This document shows, piece after piece, positions 49,801 to 61,836 of a stretch of 64,000 nt of DNA. Positions within the stretch are counted from its first letter, which is position 1. Each line of letters begins with the position of its first letter. The notes below the pieces were generated by a model that saw only the letters and a program-made list of their open reading frames with translations, was not told the DNA's origin and did no database searches. The stretch spans positions 12,721,096 through 12,785,095 of the forward strand of contig CM034100.1 in assembly GCA_019914945.1 (NCBI GenBank). Reading direction: 5' to 3'. The position numbers and the translations under genes are program-made. Origin of the DNA: Typha latifolia (taxonomy: Eukaryota; Streptophyta; Magnoliopsida; Poales; Typhaceae).

Positions 49801-52800
49801 CACTAGAATTCTTTTTGTTACATTAATTGTTATCTCCACGTAGTACTTTGATTTTGCCTTTAGTGGCATTAGTTGTTTAAAAAAATATTGGTTGTCTCAC
49901 TTTGTACCTTTTTTTATTAACCTTTAGAGTTTTAATTAAATAACTTGTAGTTATCGATAAAAATTTAATTTATTTATTTGTTTGGACTCTAGGATTAAAT
50001 GTTTATACTTTAAAGCTTTATGCATCCCAAGCTCTACTGAGGTACATGGTCATGATTTTGAATTCTGGTCGAGACACATGTATGATAATATTTGGAAGCC
50101 CACTATATAATTTATAAAAGGTATGACATACATTGTTAGTTTATCATCTAGTAGCTTAAGTTTTAGAGAAGATGGTGAATTAACATTGTATCAAAGTCAG
50201 TTTTCTTAGACATCAAAAGTTCAAACCTTGTCTAGCCTCATTTACTCTCTATTTTCTAGAATTTTTTTGATGCGGTGTTAAAGGGCTGCAAATATCTATA
50301 TTTGTCTATGTATTAAAGATATAATGTACATTGTTGATTCGTTACCTAGTAGCTTAAAATTTAGAGAACATGGTGAGTTAACATGATTAAATTTTTAAAA
50401 GATTTAGTACATATCAAAAAGCAGAAATACATAATATTCTAGAAAACAGAGATCCACATTACGGCAACTCACTTGTCCTAGTAAGCTAGTAAGGACGTTA
50501 TGTCCCAAACCAATTCAGGACAGAAAAAGTATAAACCCCACAAAAGTGACTCATATTTAACAAAACAGGCATACAAAATCATGCAAGAGGTAAAATAGAA
50601 CAGCCGCAGGTTCCTATCATTGGAAAAGAATGAAGTATTCTCCATTGTAACTTTGTGGACATTGCATTAGTTTCACATGATGATCATACTACATGACCTG
50701 GCTATCCATTTCCTTAAGTAAAATATTGTAACTTTTAATGGAATTCAATGACTTCCATATATCTATAGTGATAAAATATACAACAGCGAAGGAACAACTG
50801 AAGGCCCAATTTCATGAACACTGGGAAACTATCATAAAATATACCTTATCGATGAGATTTGGTTGGCGGCTTATACCAACCCATTGATATGTCTTCCCAT
50901 CAAAATACCTAACAGTATGCATTCCTGCCCAAATACCTGCATCACAGACAAGATGTTTACCCTCAGAACGAGTAGAAGAATTAACAAGTAGATAAGTACA
51001 ACTGATATGAGACGAGATTAATCTTCTCTAGACATGAAATATGTTTTTAAGGTTTCAATAAAACAAGGGCCATGGCCTATATGTCAAAAAAAAAAAAAAA
51101 CTTTTATATTTGGGAGTGAGAAGCACATAATAAACATATGACACATGAAAGGAAAAAGGAAATTGAAAATAAAGTTGCCTCTTCCTTCAGCCCTTCACAA
51201 GATATAAGTGGGCTACTTGGAAGAATTATCAAAGAGCTTGTATCTGAAAAAGTTGACAAATTGCAGGATTATCCCAAATGAAAGCTCGAAGAATCAATGC
51301 AAGAGGTTCAAAAGTTTTTCTTGCTGAACAAAGACAAGTAATATTATCCATTCTGGAAATTAGACTGTTCAGACTTCAGAGAAAGTTCAATCTTTTAGCA
51401 GGATCATGATAAGTTGTATAATTGTAGCAACTTGAAGGTTTCCAAAATAAAAACCAATCTTGTGAAAGAGAGCTATGCTGGAGGTCAAGCCACCATATCA
51501 CTATATGCAACATCCAGGGCACATCTCCAGGTGCAGGTACAGTCTAGTGATAAAGGGAATTATAAACTTATACAGAATACCTTTAGGAAAAATCCTGTCA
51601 TGAATAAGATTGAAAAGGAACGAGAGATACCAGAAATTGCAACTTATAATTATTAAATACATATGAGGGCACATATTTGCACATATTCATATGCGGTCCA
51701 CAAGGATTGATGTGCCATAGGCATGCACTTCCCAGCCAGCATGGCAAATGGCAAGAAAGGAGAAGTTGAAGGAGAGAAAGAGAGAGGAAGTTGATCATAC
51801 ACCTCTTCCGCCTCTTTGCGTGCACATGCCCTAAATTGGAGAAGTTGTTCTTCTCACTCATCGGAGTTGTTCTTCTCACTCATCGAAGTTGTTCTTCTCT
51901 TCACTCAATTGCAAAAGAGGACTTTTGAACATATTATCTTAATTGACAATCCACTTCAATGGATTATAATTGGATTGCCCTGAGCAGATCAAACTTATTT
52001 AAGTTAAACCCGCTTATAATTGGATCCACTTCTCCGAAGGGTTGTATATCAGTCCTATCCTTCTTCAACAGCCGCCGGAGGGCTCATGGAGATTCTTATG
52101 GCTATAAAATATAGTTCCCAGTTTCGGCCAATCCCGATCCTAGGCTTGGCTGGTTTCGGCAAAGGTATCGGCAGTTCGGCCGATACCCGATCTCTTTCGA
52201 ACAGAATCGGCCGATCCTGCCCGAAACTAGTGGGATCCGACCCCACCCTCCATCTGCCTTTTTTTCTCTCTTTTTCTCTTCTTTCTCACTTCTTTCACCG
52301 GTGACCGAGTAGATCTCCGACGACTTTGACTTCCGACGATATTCTCCGATGAAGATCCGATGACCTCAACCTCCAGTGACCTCAAATAAGTTTTTTTTAT
52401 TTTTTTTCAGTTTTTAATTCCTCTCATTCTCTCTCTTTTTCTCTTCATGCACCAAGTAGGTCCGATGATCTCTACTGTTGCTACTGCAGTGAAGCAGCAG
52501 CAGCAGTTGCTGAGAGCATGAGAGAGAGAGAGGGGGTGTGAAGAAGTAAAGAAGAAAATAGGAACCTTGTCTATGTGAGTAATTTTTGAGTAAGTTTTGA
52601 ATTTTGAAAGGAGAGAGGGAAGAGAGATAGCTCGACATTCATCAAAATTTTGAATTTTAAGTAAGTTAATATATTTTTTAAATTTTTAGGCTTCATATGT
52701 GAAAAAATTTTATTTTCTTATTTTCCTCTCATTTTTTCTAAATTTTTCTGCATTTTTCTGCATTTTAAATAATATTTAGAATTTTACGTAATTAAAACAT

Positions 52801-55800
52801 AGTCTGATCCGATATGAGCAACTGATATGGCCGATACTACTGATACAGTCAATTCATATCATTTTTCCGGACAGCCAATTCTGATCCCGATCCAGATCTC
52901 GATACTGAGAACTTTGCTATAGAACATTGTTAAAGGCATTTTGCAGCCTTCCACATCAATTATTGGGGATTATCACCGACACCTTCTATGCCACATGCCG
53001 ACCTAGCATCAACACGGTAAGTGCTGGTGGGCATGGTTCGAGCCAACCAGCATGACCATCCATGGAGATCCATAGGTAGTAGATGTGGGTCCTGCAAATG
53101 CTATACGACCCCATGTGATTGTATCCACTTAGAAAAGACTATATAATGCATATGTTGGGGGCTTTATCCACAGCCAGATTCTATTGGGTTGCATATGTAG
53201 CCTGTTATGCCACATGCTAAATACTTTCTGGTTAGAACGGACCTCAACTTCTTGATCAAGTCAAGGATCATCCCAGCCAAGCAGGGCAATTTATGTCTCA
53301 TGTTTAATAATTTCTTATAATGAAAAGATGAATTACTGTCTATGTCTTTATTTCTTCAATACTCTTATCCGCTGCTATCTTTTAATGAAAATAAGGCATC
53401 TTAGCATGCTTGGTTAATCTAACTGCATCAATAGCAAACAAGGTGTTTCCTTCTTTAAGTTTCTATATATAGGCTTATGATGTGAAGGTTGGACTTCCTA
53501 CATTCTATATTAAGGTCACTATGGTTTGTCAATAAGTGCAGATCATGGGTTTTTTAATTCTGATGTAATCTAATACATAATGTAGCAATGTTCACACCTG
53601 TACGAGAACTTATCTTCTTTCCTAATAATTCAAGGCCATTAACTAGGGTAGACCACCACACTTAAAATATGACTCTGGAACACAAACAGAGGAGAAAGAA
53701 TGAGAAAATCGGAATTAGGAAATATTTCACATAGAAAGAATACATACAGTATTAGACAACACAATGATTAATAGGAAAGAACCATTCTCGGCATCACGAT
53801 AATTAATCATTATCAATTTTATGCACTGAAATATATCACAAAGCATTTCGTAAAGCACAGGCCCCAAAGTTTTACTTATTTCCACTTAATGGCAATTAGT
53901 TCCAAATGTAACATGCTGTAAATGACCTATTGGTTCTACGTAATAACTAAAATTCATAAAAGTGAGCTTGGGCAGAAACATTTACAAATCCAAGGAAACA
54001 GAGGTAGAGTCTCACCGAACCAATTGCAGATAAGAATATCCAGAATAATACTATCCCACCAGCACTCATTAAAGTTTGGCAACATATGACGAAAAGTTAG
54101 CTGCAAATTTTGAATAAAGTTACAAAGTATTGCATGTGATTAATCATTCAAGAAGAACTTAGATTCACCTCCATCAATTCGAATCCAATTGACAATACCC
54201 ACAGAAGAGGTTGATTCCGTATCATTATAGCTTTGCCCCACCATCCAAAAATATGTGCAAGAACAAACTCATCAAACAATGTCTCCTATATAAATCAAAT
54301 ACTCAAATCAATATCTAGTGAAACCTCAGCTATTTTATACGAATAAAGTGGAAAAAACAAGATAGCTTGGTGAATAAAGTCATCATACATAAATGTTGAT
54401 AAACCTGCTTTTTGGATTCTCAGGTACATAAATACGACAATCAGTTCCATAAGATCTCTCAGGTAGCTCTGCAGTAATGCAAACAAAGCAGATAGACTTA
54501 TTCAACTAGTGAAATGAGCCCATATAATTCACAACTCACAATTATCAGATTTTCTAAAATTGAGTGTTACCAACACCAAGATCAGGGTGGAGATACTTCA
54601 TGAACTGTCGGGCATCATCACGGTTCTAGAAGAGAGAAGCAGGATGTAAATTTTACAGAGTTAATGACCTTCAGGGAAAAGAAAGAAGCCAAATGCTTGG
54701 CAATCATATATCTTTAATATTTATCTATTGCCTGAGTAAAGCCAAGAAAATAAATGGTAAGATTAACATGACAGTTATGTATGCAGAAGCCATAACCACA
54801 ACATGAAACCATGAAAGACTTAATAAGTTAAGAGTTCCATAGACTGTAGCATCCTTTTGCAAACATGAATTATAAGTTTCAAGAAACCCTATGATATGAC
54901 AATAAAATGGTATCATACTCCTATAGTTATCCAAAAGGCTACATTTGACACATAAAGTGGTGCAATAACAAGATAATAAAAGAAACAAAGTATCGGTAGA
55001 CCTTTTCTAAGTTGAAGTCATTGCCTCAATGTCATTCAAATCATCAGTTTCAAGACATCTGTGATGTTTTATTACTTAATATAACAGTTTTTAGTTAGTA
55101 AAAATTTGCAAAGCCATCTTCCATGGCAATCAAATCTGCCCTTCATAATTAACAAAAAGAGGATCACGAAAGAACCTGGAATAATAAAAAGGTAAGGGCA
55201 ACAAGGTAAACAACAGCCATCCCATGAACCAACCGCCAAATGGCAGGATGTGGCCTACTAAGAACCCTGTAATATTCAAAGGCACGAAATTATCAGTGTT
55301 TATTCAAGTAATACACCAGAAACTACTGTGTATTGTAGAAAATAAATAGGCAAAAAATTTCTTTCTCAAATGCGAAGTCTTTCAATTCTTTGCTATGGTG
55401 AGAATCACTGATTCATTTGTTGGGTGAAACATATCATGCCAGCAGCTGGCAAAGCTTGGCATTGTAAAGGCAGGCAATGGTATAGTGCACACAAGCTGTC
55501 TGCACACTAGCATGCCAACAAGATACACATATATTTAACATGCTAAGAAGCCAGTCTAATAGTTTATTTCTATCATAAAGTCATGTGGCTAATCCTGAAC
55601 AAAGAACAAAAAGATCAATTGTTCAGAGAAAAAAGAAAAGAACGTTTGAGCATAGGCTGTTTTTTGCTTAAAAAATAAGAAACAAGCTACAACGAGCCAA
55701 TAATAACTTGAAATCCTCAACATCATTTTCCCCATTTTTATTTTTTTACTTATGTTAAATCCAACAAAGTGACTTTACATTGCACCAACATAGTAATAAG

Positions 55801-58800
55801 GCTTACTAGTTCCTATACTAAGATGATCAGAACATATAGTTATGCTTCAAAGACAAATAATTTGTACAGCAAAATTTAATGTCCCTATTGTGTCAACTCA
55901 TCAGAATCAATACTAGGGAAGCTACAACTCACGTTGAAGGTGCTTGAAGCAATGAATAGGCTAAAAAAATTGCAACCATTGCCCACAGACCACTGCACAT
56001 AGAAAAATGAGAGTATGAGAATAGATATCCTTACGAACCACCAAAGAATAAATACAGTTATAAAGATATGGAAGGATATCAAGACCAACTAATTACTGTC
56101 AGGGCAGTGAACAGGAAATATGAAAACTAAAAAATCACACAAAGTGGATGAAAGAATATCAGAGACTTAAAATAGACAATCAAGATACATTGTCATAAAA
56201 AGGAAGCATGAAACAGTTACAGTTAAGAATATATGTACATATATTAAAACTGTGTTGCAACATGTTGCCATACCTCTTAGTAGATGAGACATGACCACTA
56301 GAACCGGTGCTTTCTGGATCAATAGCCCCACTAGCCCAACTGAAAGAGAAATTATCTGTCAAGTATGGAACTAACTAATAGACCCTCCAAGAATAATAAT
56401 TATTCCACATTATCTTGGATTTTCAGGAAATTTTGAAATATGTATTATGATAATCCTCAAGTAATCAGTCCCTCCCAAAAAAATTATCCCACAAAGAAAA
56501 GTCTGCATATAAACTAAACAAGTAATCTAATCATACATAAGTAAACAAAACTTCTCAATATTCTAAATATAGTGAAATTTGAATGTTGATGCACCTCATC
56601 AGTTGTGAACCAGTTGAGAGAAAAAAATAGTATAAAGTAGTTCCAGGCCCCACAGATTACGCAATTACAATGTTATGATACATAAAAAGGTTAAAAGAGT
56701 AGGTTATTTCTTAATCCATCAAAGCATCTTAAAATGCCAATTCATTACTAAACCTCCCAAAAGAACAAGATAAAGAAACCTGTGTCTAGATAAACTTAAA
56801 CATCTCAAGTTTTGGTGCAATTTTGACCAAAACAATGAGATATAGCAACCAAAGTACTTGATAGCTATACATTTGAGAAAAGCTAAATGTAGCCAAATAA
56901 AAGACACTAGCATTGTGGTGCTAGTTCAAGAAGCAGCTTATGATGAAAGATCCATAACAAATTTTTGAGTTCCCAAAGAAACCATGAGCCTAAATACTAC
57001 TTAAGAAATGCTTTCATTAATTTAGGCCCCAGTTGATCCATATCATATAATTATAAAAGAAAGCTTTCTCTAACTAAAGCTATGGATGCTTTTGTTTTTG
57101 TTTTGTTTTCTTTTTTATAATTGTTTACAGCCTATATGATAGTGGGTTTGACAAAAATTTCCTGCATAATACTCCCTAGGACACCAAGGAGGAATCCAAC
57201 CCAGCATAGGTGCTTAAAGACACCCTTCCAGGTGGTACACCACAATAATTGTCATGTTGATACTCGGTTGACACAAGGCATGCTAGCTCAGCACCCCCTT
57301 ACATGCCAGTGGCATGTACTGACACACCTCTCATATATTTTTTAGGGTCCTTATACATGATTTTAGTTAAATATATATATATATATTAAAACCTACATTA
57401 GTGTCTGTAATTCTTAGATAATAGTGTAAATGACTTAATACAACATATAATATGATTGAATATATGCATTAATTAATAATAGTTCAATAATAAAAATCAA
57501 ACTAGTTGAATGCAAAATGACAGGAAAGATCAAAAACTTCATTTGCAGACACGAAAGTAATGCGAGAATGTTGCATAATAATCCTCAAAGCTCATTTATT
57601 GATAGTAATGATCATTGTAACATCTCACATACTTGTCATACTAATATGGAGCTTGCAATTCTCGTATGACGTAATATACATAATGAACATGAACAAGAAT
57701 GATCGACACTGGGATAGGCACAAGCATACCATAGATCTAGCACCAACATGCTACATTTATGTAGGAAGACCCTAAAAAATAATAAATTAGCAAAATTAAG
57801 CTAGATCTATCATTTAAACCCCAAAATTATTTTTTAAAGAGCAAAGCAAGGAAAATACTTAAGAGTATGAAAGAAAAATTTATTTTTTGATGGGATTTGA
57901 AGAAGAAATCTTTAATTCCTTTTCTTCTCCTCTTTCTTTGTCTCACTTCAATCTCTCTTTCTTTAGTAAAGTGGCTGCCAATAGGTCTCTTTGCCTTGCC
58001 CTTATGGTTTAATGTGTTTCGGGTGGCACCTTACCCATGCCAAGTGGCATGACTCTGCACAAAGCTAAGTCAGTTCACACACACCCATGCCGACCAACCC
58101 AGTGATGTGCCACTAGCACAGTCCATGTCGAGTGTCGTTTCTTCATCAATATGAAGTGTGCCAACTGGCATGGCCATCCTTGGTTCACCATAGATTATCA
58201 ATGTAATGGATATTTCCAAGTTTGGTTCATCTCAAAACTAAGCCCTTATTACAAGGTTAAAGCTTTACTTCATTACACTATAAGCTTCTACTTTCTTAGT
58301 CTAGATTCTTTTATAAGAGGAGGCCTAATATTCATCTTAACCTTGGTACCAAACCAACAAATGCATTATCAATGATACGACAAGTCATATATGAAAGTCC
58401 TTGGCAATTTGCATTATTCATATGTGTTGTCCAGAGGAAATATGGTCACAACTCACAAGGTGATAGAATTGCGGATTTCAAAGTATGGAGTTGATCGTAC
58501 ACTGCGTGATGTACTACCCTTTTATAACTTTGAACTGAAAGTCTGAAACTGCTCTCATTCTCTTTCAATATTTGTGATCTCATAAGCCCTTGTCGAGCAA
58601 ATGCATCCATGTATCGTTGTCTGAATTGTCAAGCCTTTGTCATTCAGCTAGTCATTTGGAGTAAGACTGCACCTATTGTTGTCATTTATCTAGAGGATCT
58701 GAACTTCTGATCACTTTAAAGGTATTAACTTTTCTATTATCAACCTCAAATTAATCTAGTTGTATATTCATGCATGAACTTTAGTTCCTAGCTAAATGCG

Positions 58801-60112
58801 ATGATATATGCCCTGTATTGGTTCGCTTCTTAGGTTTTACATACTTTTTGCAGACCGCCACATTTGAACTTCCTAACACCTCATTCTAATGATGGTCACA
58901 TAGTGGACAATGCTAAAAGAACTATTTGAAGTTGGTTGCACCTATTACCTCCAGGCAACACTCTCCTAAGAATCTTTGAGCCTCATGGGTGTCTTACAAG
59001 ATGAAAAGCACATATCGCATAGAGAAGCATGTGACAAGTATTTAATTTAGAACTTGTGTCTACTATCTTGCCTTATGTGAGAGGCAATCTTCTTTTGTTG
59101 CATCTGTATTAATGGGGATAAGAAAATGGAATTCTTTTATCATTGTTTGGTATTTCCTCCAAAATTTTGATTAAATTTAGCTGAATATCTTGATGTAGAG
59201 CAAATAATTAAGTGTATATCTTAATCCTTCTTCCAAGCTTTGAACTAGTTATACTAAGATATATTTTTACTTATGCTTCTTGGCGATGGAAACTTTAAGC
59301 CGCTAGCTTCTCAAATAATGACAAAAGACATGTCAAGGGTTCTCCTCCTCTAACCACTATTCTGCAGAACTTTCACTCCACCTCAAGCATCGTTTTAGAA
59401 GAAAGCTATATGACATCCTTGTATGTGGCACAACTGCATATGATCTGCCTATTCTAGATTAAAGATTTTGACTTAGTCCTCATTTTCAAGCCTTTATCCT
59501 TTTGATCTGTTAAAATTTTCTTCTATTTTCAAACAGGAAAGGAATCGGCTTCCATGTGAAACCCAGCTGATCTAGGCAGCAATCCACATATCCTGACTCT
59601 TAATATTTTACAACATAATTGTAATTCTTCTCTAGATTTTTACGTGTAGAGACACATATTTTACTAGTAAATCTAAATGAACTCTTTGTATTTTGAACAT
59701 CCAACTTATCTCAGTTTAACATGCACTCCTTTTCTATAAAACTGTTTATTTTATATTTTCAGGAATATTAAATAATTGGATCTAAAATAATCACAAAAAA
59801 TATGACTTTGGTGGCAAGAACTACTGAATATTGACAAGTTAAAAGAAAAAATAAAGGGCATAAAAAACTTGAGACTGAAATCAAGAAAAATAGTAACCCT
59901 AAAAATGGTAATAACCTGAAAATTGGCAAACATTAAGGAATCAAGGCTTACACTAGAAGACATGTGCCAAATATTAACAAGGAAACAGTGTGAGGCATGT
60001 ATGCCCATTCTGTCCATGGATCAACTTCAACAAAATCATTTAGTGACTTCAGATTATAATCCCATTGAGCAATATAATCCCTTCTTATTTTTCTCCCTCC
60101 ATTGACTTCCAT
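43862..60112 (-). CDS. PSS1: Phosphatidylserine synthase, base-exchange type (PSS1)
   Basis: Twelve coding exons on the - strand: 60112-59952, 56339-56274, 55992-55933, 55266-55176, 54625-54571, 54468-54389, 54285-54169, 54100-54016, 50936-50845, 44627-44374, 44161-44073 and 43989-43862. All are GT/AG and join in frame to 425 residues, the usual plant length. The product exchanges the head group of an existing phospholipid for L-serine, in the ER and nuclear envelope. Recognisable plant PSS1 blocks are [16 protein letters not shown] (about 31-46), [110 protein letters not shown] and [19 protein letters not shown]. Eight or more hydrophobic segments are visible. The start ATG lies in an exon with in-frame sequence upstream; it was chosen by family length. 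It seems intact. Introns 1, 8 and 9 are 3.6, 3.1 and 6.2 kb and carry repeats. Confidence 0.96.
47690..48550 (+). repeat. Dispersed repeat, copy A, related to 57.28-57.86 kb
   Basis: Shares an ordered series with 57280-57860: CATGCC-A-CTGGC, then ATATATTTTTTA, CATAC/ATGATTTT, AATGACTTA, ATGCATTAATTAATT, AATAGTTCAATAAT, and finally GCTAGATCTAT...ACCCC-AAAA. Copy A additionally contains a three-unit AT-rich tandem (CATATCAATTTTGACCCAAT type) at 47990-48330. Possibly an LTR fragment. Confidence 0.6.
47980..48335 (+). repeat. AT-rich tandem array inside PSS1 intron 9
   Basis: TAATCTAA-C/T-ATGTTT/C followed by ATATCAATTTTGAC recurs at about 47981, 48145 and 48247, with TTTTAGCTAAAAAATTA between units. 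Spacing is about 164 and 102 bases, so the period is irregular. Confidence 0.7.
52100..52922. mobile_element. TIR-bounded element in PSS1 intron 8
   Basis: The left end (about 52101-52140) and the complement of the right end (about 52875-52922) share CTATA, AGTTC-C/T-CAGT-T/A-TCG and the ATC-C/G-GGATC region. The body holds many CGGCCGATAC/GGCCGAT words near both ends and a CT-rich centre (52260-52460). It carries no transposase ORF. Probably a small non-autonomous DNA transposon; target-site duplication not resolved. Confidence 0.5.
56340..59951 (-). other. PSS1 intron 1 of the coding region, 3.6 kb, repeat-bearing
   Basis: Lies between the first coding exon and the exon starting at 56339. 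It contains dispersed-repeat copy B (57.28-57.86 kb) and TGCC/GGCAT-rich sequence at 58020-58170 of the same general type as 52950-53230. No coding content is seen. Confidence 0.65.
57280..57860 (+). repeat. Dispersed repeat, copy B, related to 47.69-48.55 kb
   Basis: Same orientation and word order as copy A. It includes a (TA)n run at 57368-57387. Both copies lie within introns of PSS1. Confidence 0.6.
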
Positions 60113-61499
60113 GAGACCTTCAAATTTGCTTAAGCAGCTCTTTGGAGTAACTGATGAGACACAGAATACTTTAGTCATGACGTACTATGATCAAACAGAA
60201 ATTATCATGTCTCAGTTTGCAGAAACAGAGGAAATGCAGAACTTGTATATAGCAAAAAAAATAGCTAGTAATAGCCTATTGAAGAAAACTACATTCTTCT
60301 AGATCAAAATGCGGAGGTTTTCTGCAGATATCAAGAGAAGCAATTAAGGAAGAAAATGCATGCTAGTAAACATGCTGAAATATATTTCCAGAGACGACAA
60401 CAACATCTTACTAACCACACAACATCATAGGATAAAAGAAAGAAATTGTTCTTCAAATTAATATAGTGAACGAAATATACTAAAAGGGAACTGATTAATC
60501 AACAAGAGAGAAACCTAACAAAGTATGAGATCAACAAATCTAAAGCACATTTCGAACAATATGGCAGCATTAGAAAGCATGAGATAAGCAAATCCAAAGT
60601 ACAAGTCCCTCAGAGGATCTAATATCATAAATAGCAGTAAAGCATTTCAAAACTGATGATGACAAACGAAACCATGTTCACCTCACTCAGAAATTAGAGG
60701 TCTCCACCCATAGCATTACAACTGGAATGCTCATTCACATTATTTGGAAAGTATGGCAGGAGAAAGAAACCCCAAGTTTACATGGTACCACCCAAAAAGT
60801 TGCTTTTACAGGTGCAAGACAGTCACACCATCATGAGAAAGATGGACAAAAAGTTCACTTTAGGATTCAACATTAACTATCAAATGAGAGCTGACCAATA
60901 GAAAAGGCCTATGCAGGTAACCAAAAAGAATACACCTTATCAAGTGTAATTTAAATTCACAAAGTAGAATTAAAAGATTAAGAACAAAAAAACGCTGGCC
61001 CAGATTCCGGAATCAATAAAACCAAAAGGAAAAAGGTAAAATAGAAGCAAAAATTAAAAAAAAAGAATAACATTAAAAGAGGTGACAGCTGCTTGCAAAT
61101 CAAAATAACCAACATGTCTTATAATCAAACAGCACATTAGACATTGTAATGAGATCAAATTAAAGCACCAGAATACTAAGATTGAGATCGAATCTGAACT
61201 GAGCATCGAAATACAAACATCAATATATGCAATGTACATAAAAATGACCTTTTTATAAGCAATAAGAATCTGGCTTCACCCCAGAGACCAATCAAATGCC
61301 AAAGTTCGTCGAAAAATCACCAGAAAATGGGGGAAAATGATTAAAAAAAATAGAAACCATAGTGTCAGAAGAAAGGGAAGTCTGATTCGGTATTTGGGTC
61401 GGATAATAAATTAAAGAATCATATAAAAATGGCAATTAAATGGGGAGAACTGTTAGAGAAGGGGAAAGAGAGGCGGTTCCTTTTTTCCGCTATATGAAT

Positions 61500-61709
61500 A
61501 ATTACTCACGTACAAGAAGCCGACAATGTCGCCCCGGCCGTACGGTCGCGAGACGAGGAGATCCTGGCCGCCGAGGGTGATCAAAGGGTCACCATTTTTC
61601 ACTCTCCTTTTTCCCCCTTTTTTCTCCTCTCCTTTTCTTCTTGATGGAGAGAGAGAGAGGAGCACAAATAGAACATAGAGTCCATAGAATATAAATGACA
61701 AAGAGAGCG

Positions 61710-61748
<39 letters not shown>

Positions 61749-61810
61749 GACGGTCAAAGAGAGGTTCAAGATTTGGGAAGAGAGTAAAAGTTCGGTACCC
61801 CTGGCTAGAG
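61500..61810 (-). promoter_or_regulatory. Probable PSS1 5'UTR exon and promoter-proximal region
   Basis: On the - strand a GC-rich segment ends TTCTTGTAC/GTGAGT, a strong donor at about 61509. A good acceptor (TCTCATCAG) lies at 60151, 39 bases before the PSS1 ATG. Joining them meets stop codons before the ATG in the frame tested, so a non-coding first exon is favoured. A (GA)n run at 61709-61745 and C/T-rich DNA at 61601-61640 lie in or near the leader. The ORF covering this region (61453-61836) is mostly Ser-Leu from the GA repeat and is not called as protein. Confidence 0.5.
61709..61745. repeat. (GA)n microsatellite upstream of PSS1
   Basis: About 36 bases of AG repeat on the + strand, reading CT on the PSS1 sense strand. 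GA/CT repeats are frequent in plant leaders. Confidence 0.9.
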
Positions 61811-61836
61811 AGATATTTACTTGGCAGGCCATTCAT

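Larger units (their letters stand above)
44628..50844 (-). other. PSS1 intron 9, 6.2 kb, repeat-bearing
   Basis: Bounded by the exons ending GATAAG (donor, 50845) and starting GTGAAAAGAACATT (acceptor, 44627). It contains an AT-rich dispersed repeat at about 47.69-48.55 kb. No ORF inside it resembles a known protein; the 79-codon ORF at 46314-46553 is unsupported. Confidence 0.7.

Noticed and set aside
61709..61745. Direct dinucleotide arrays as possible CRISPR-like repeats
   Set aside because: Simple microsatellites without spacers, in a plant genome.
61453..61836. 127-codon ORF at the PSS1 leader
   Set aside because: Mostly Ser-Leu from a GA repeat; the GC-rich end is better explained as a non-coding first exon with a GTGAGT donor.
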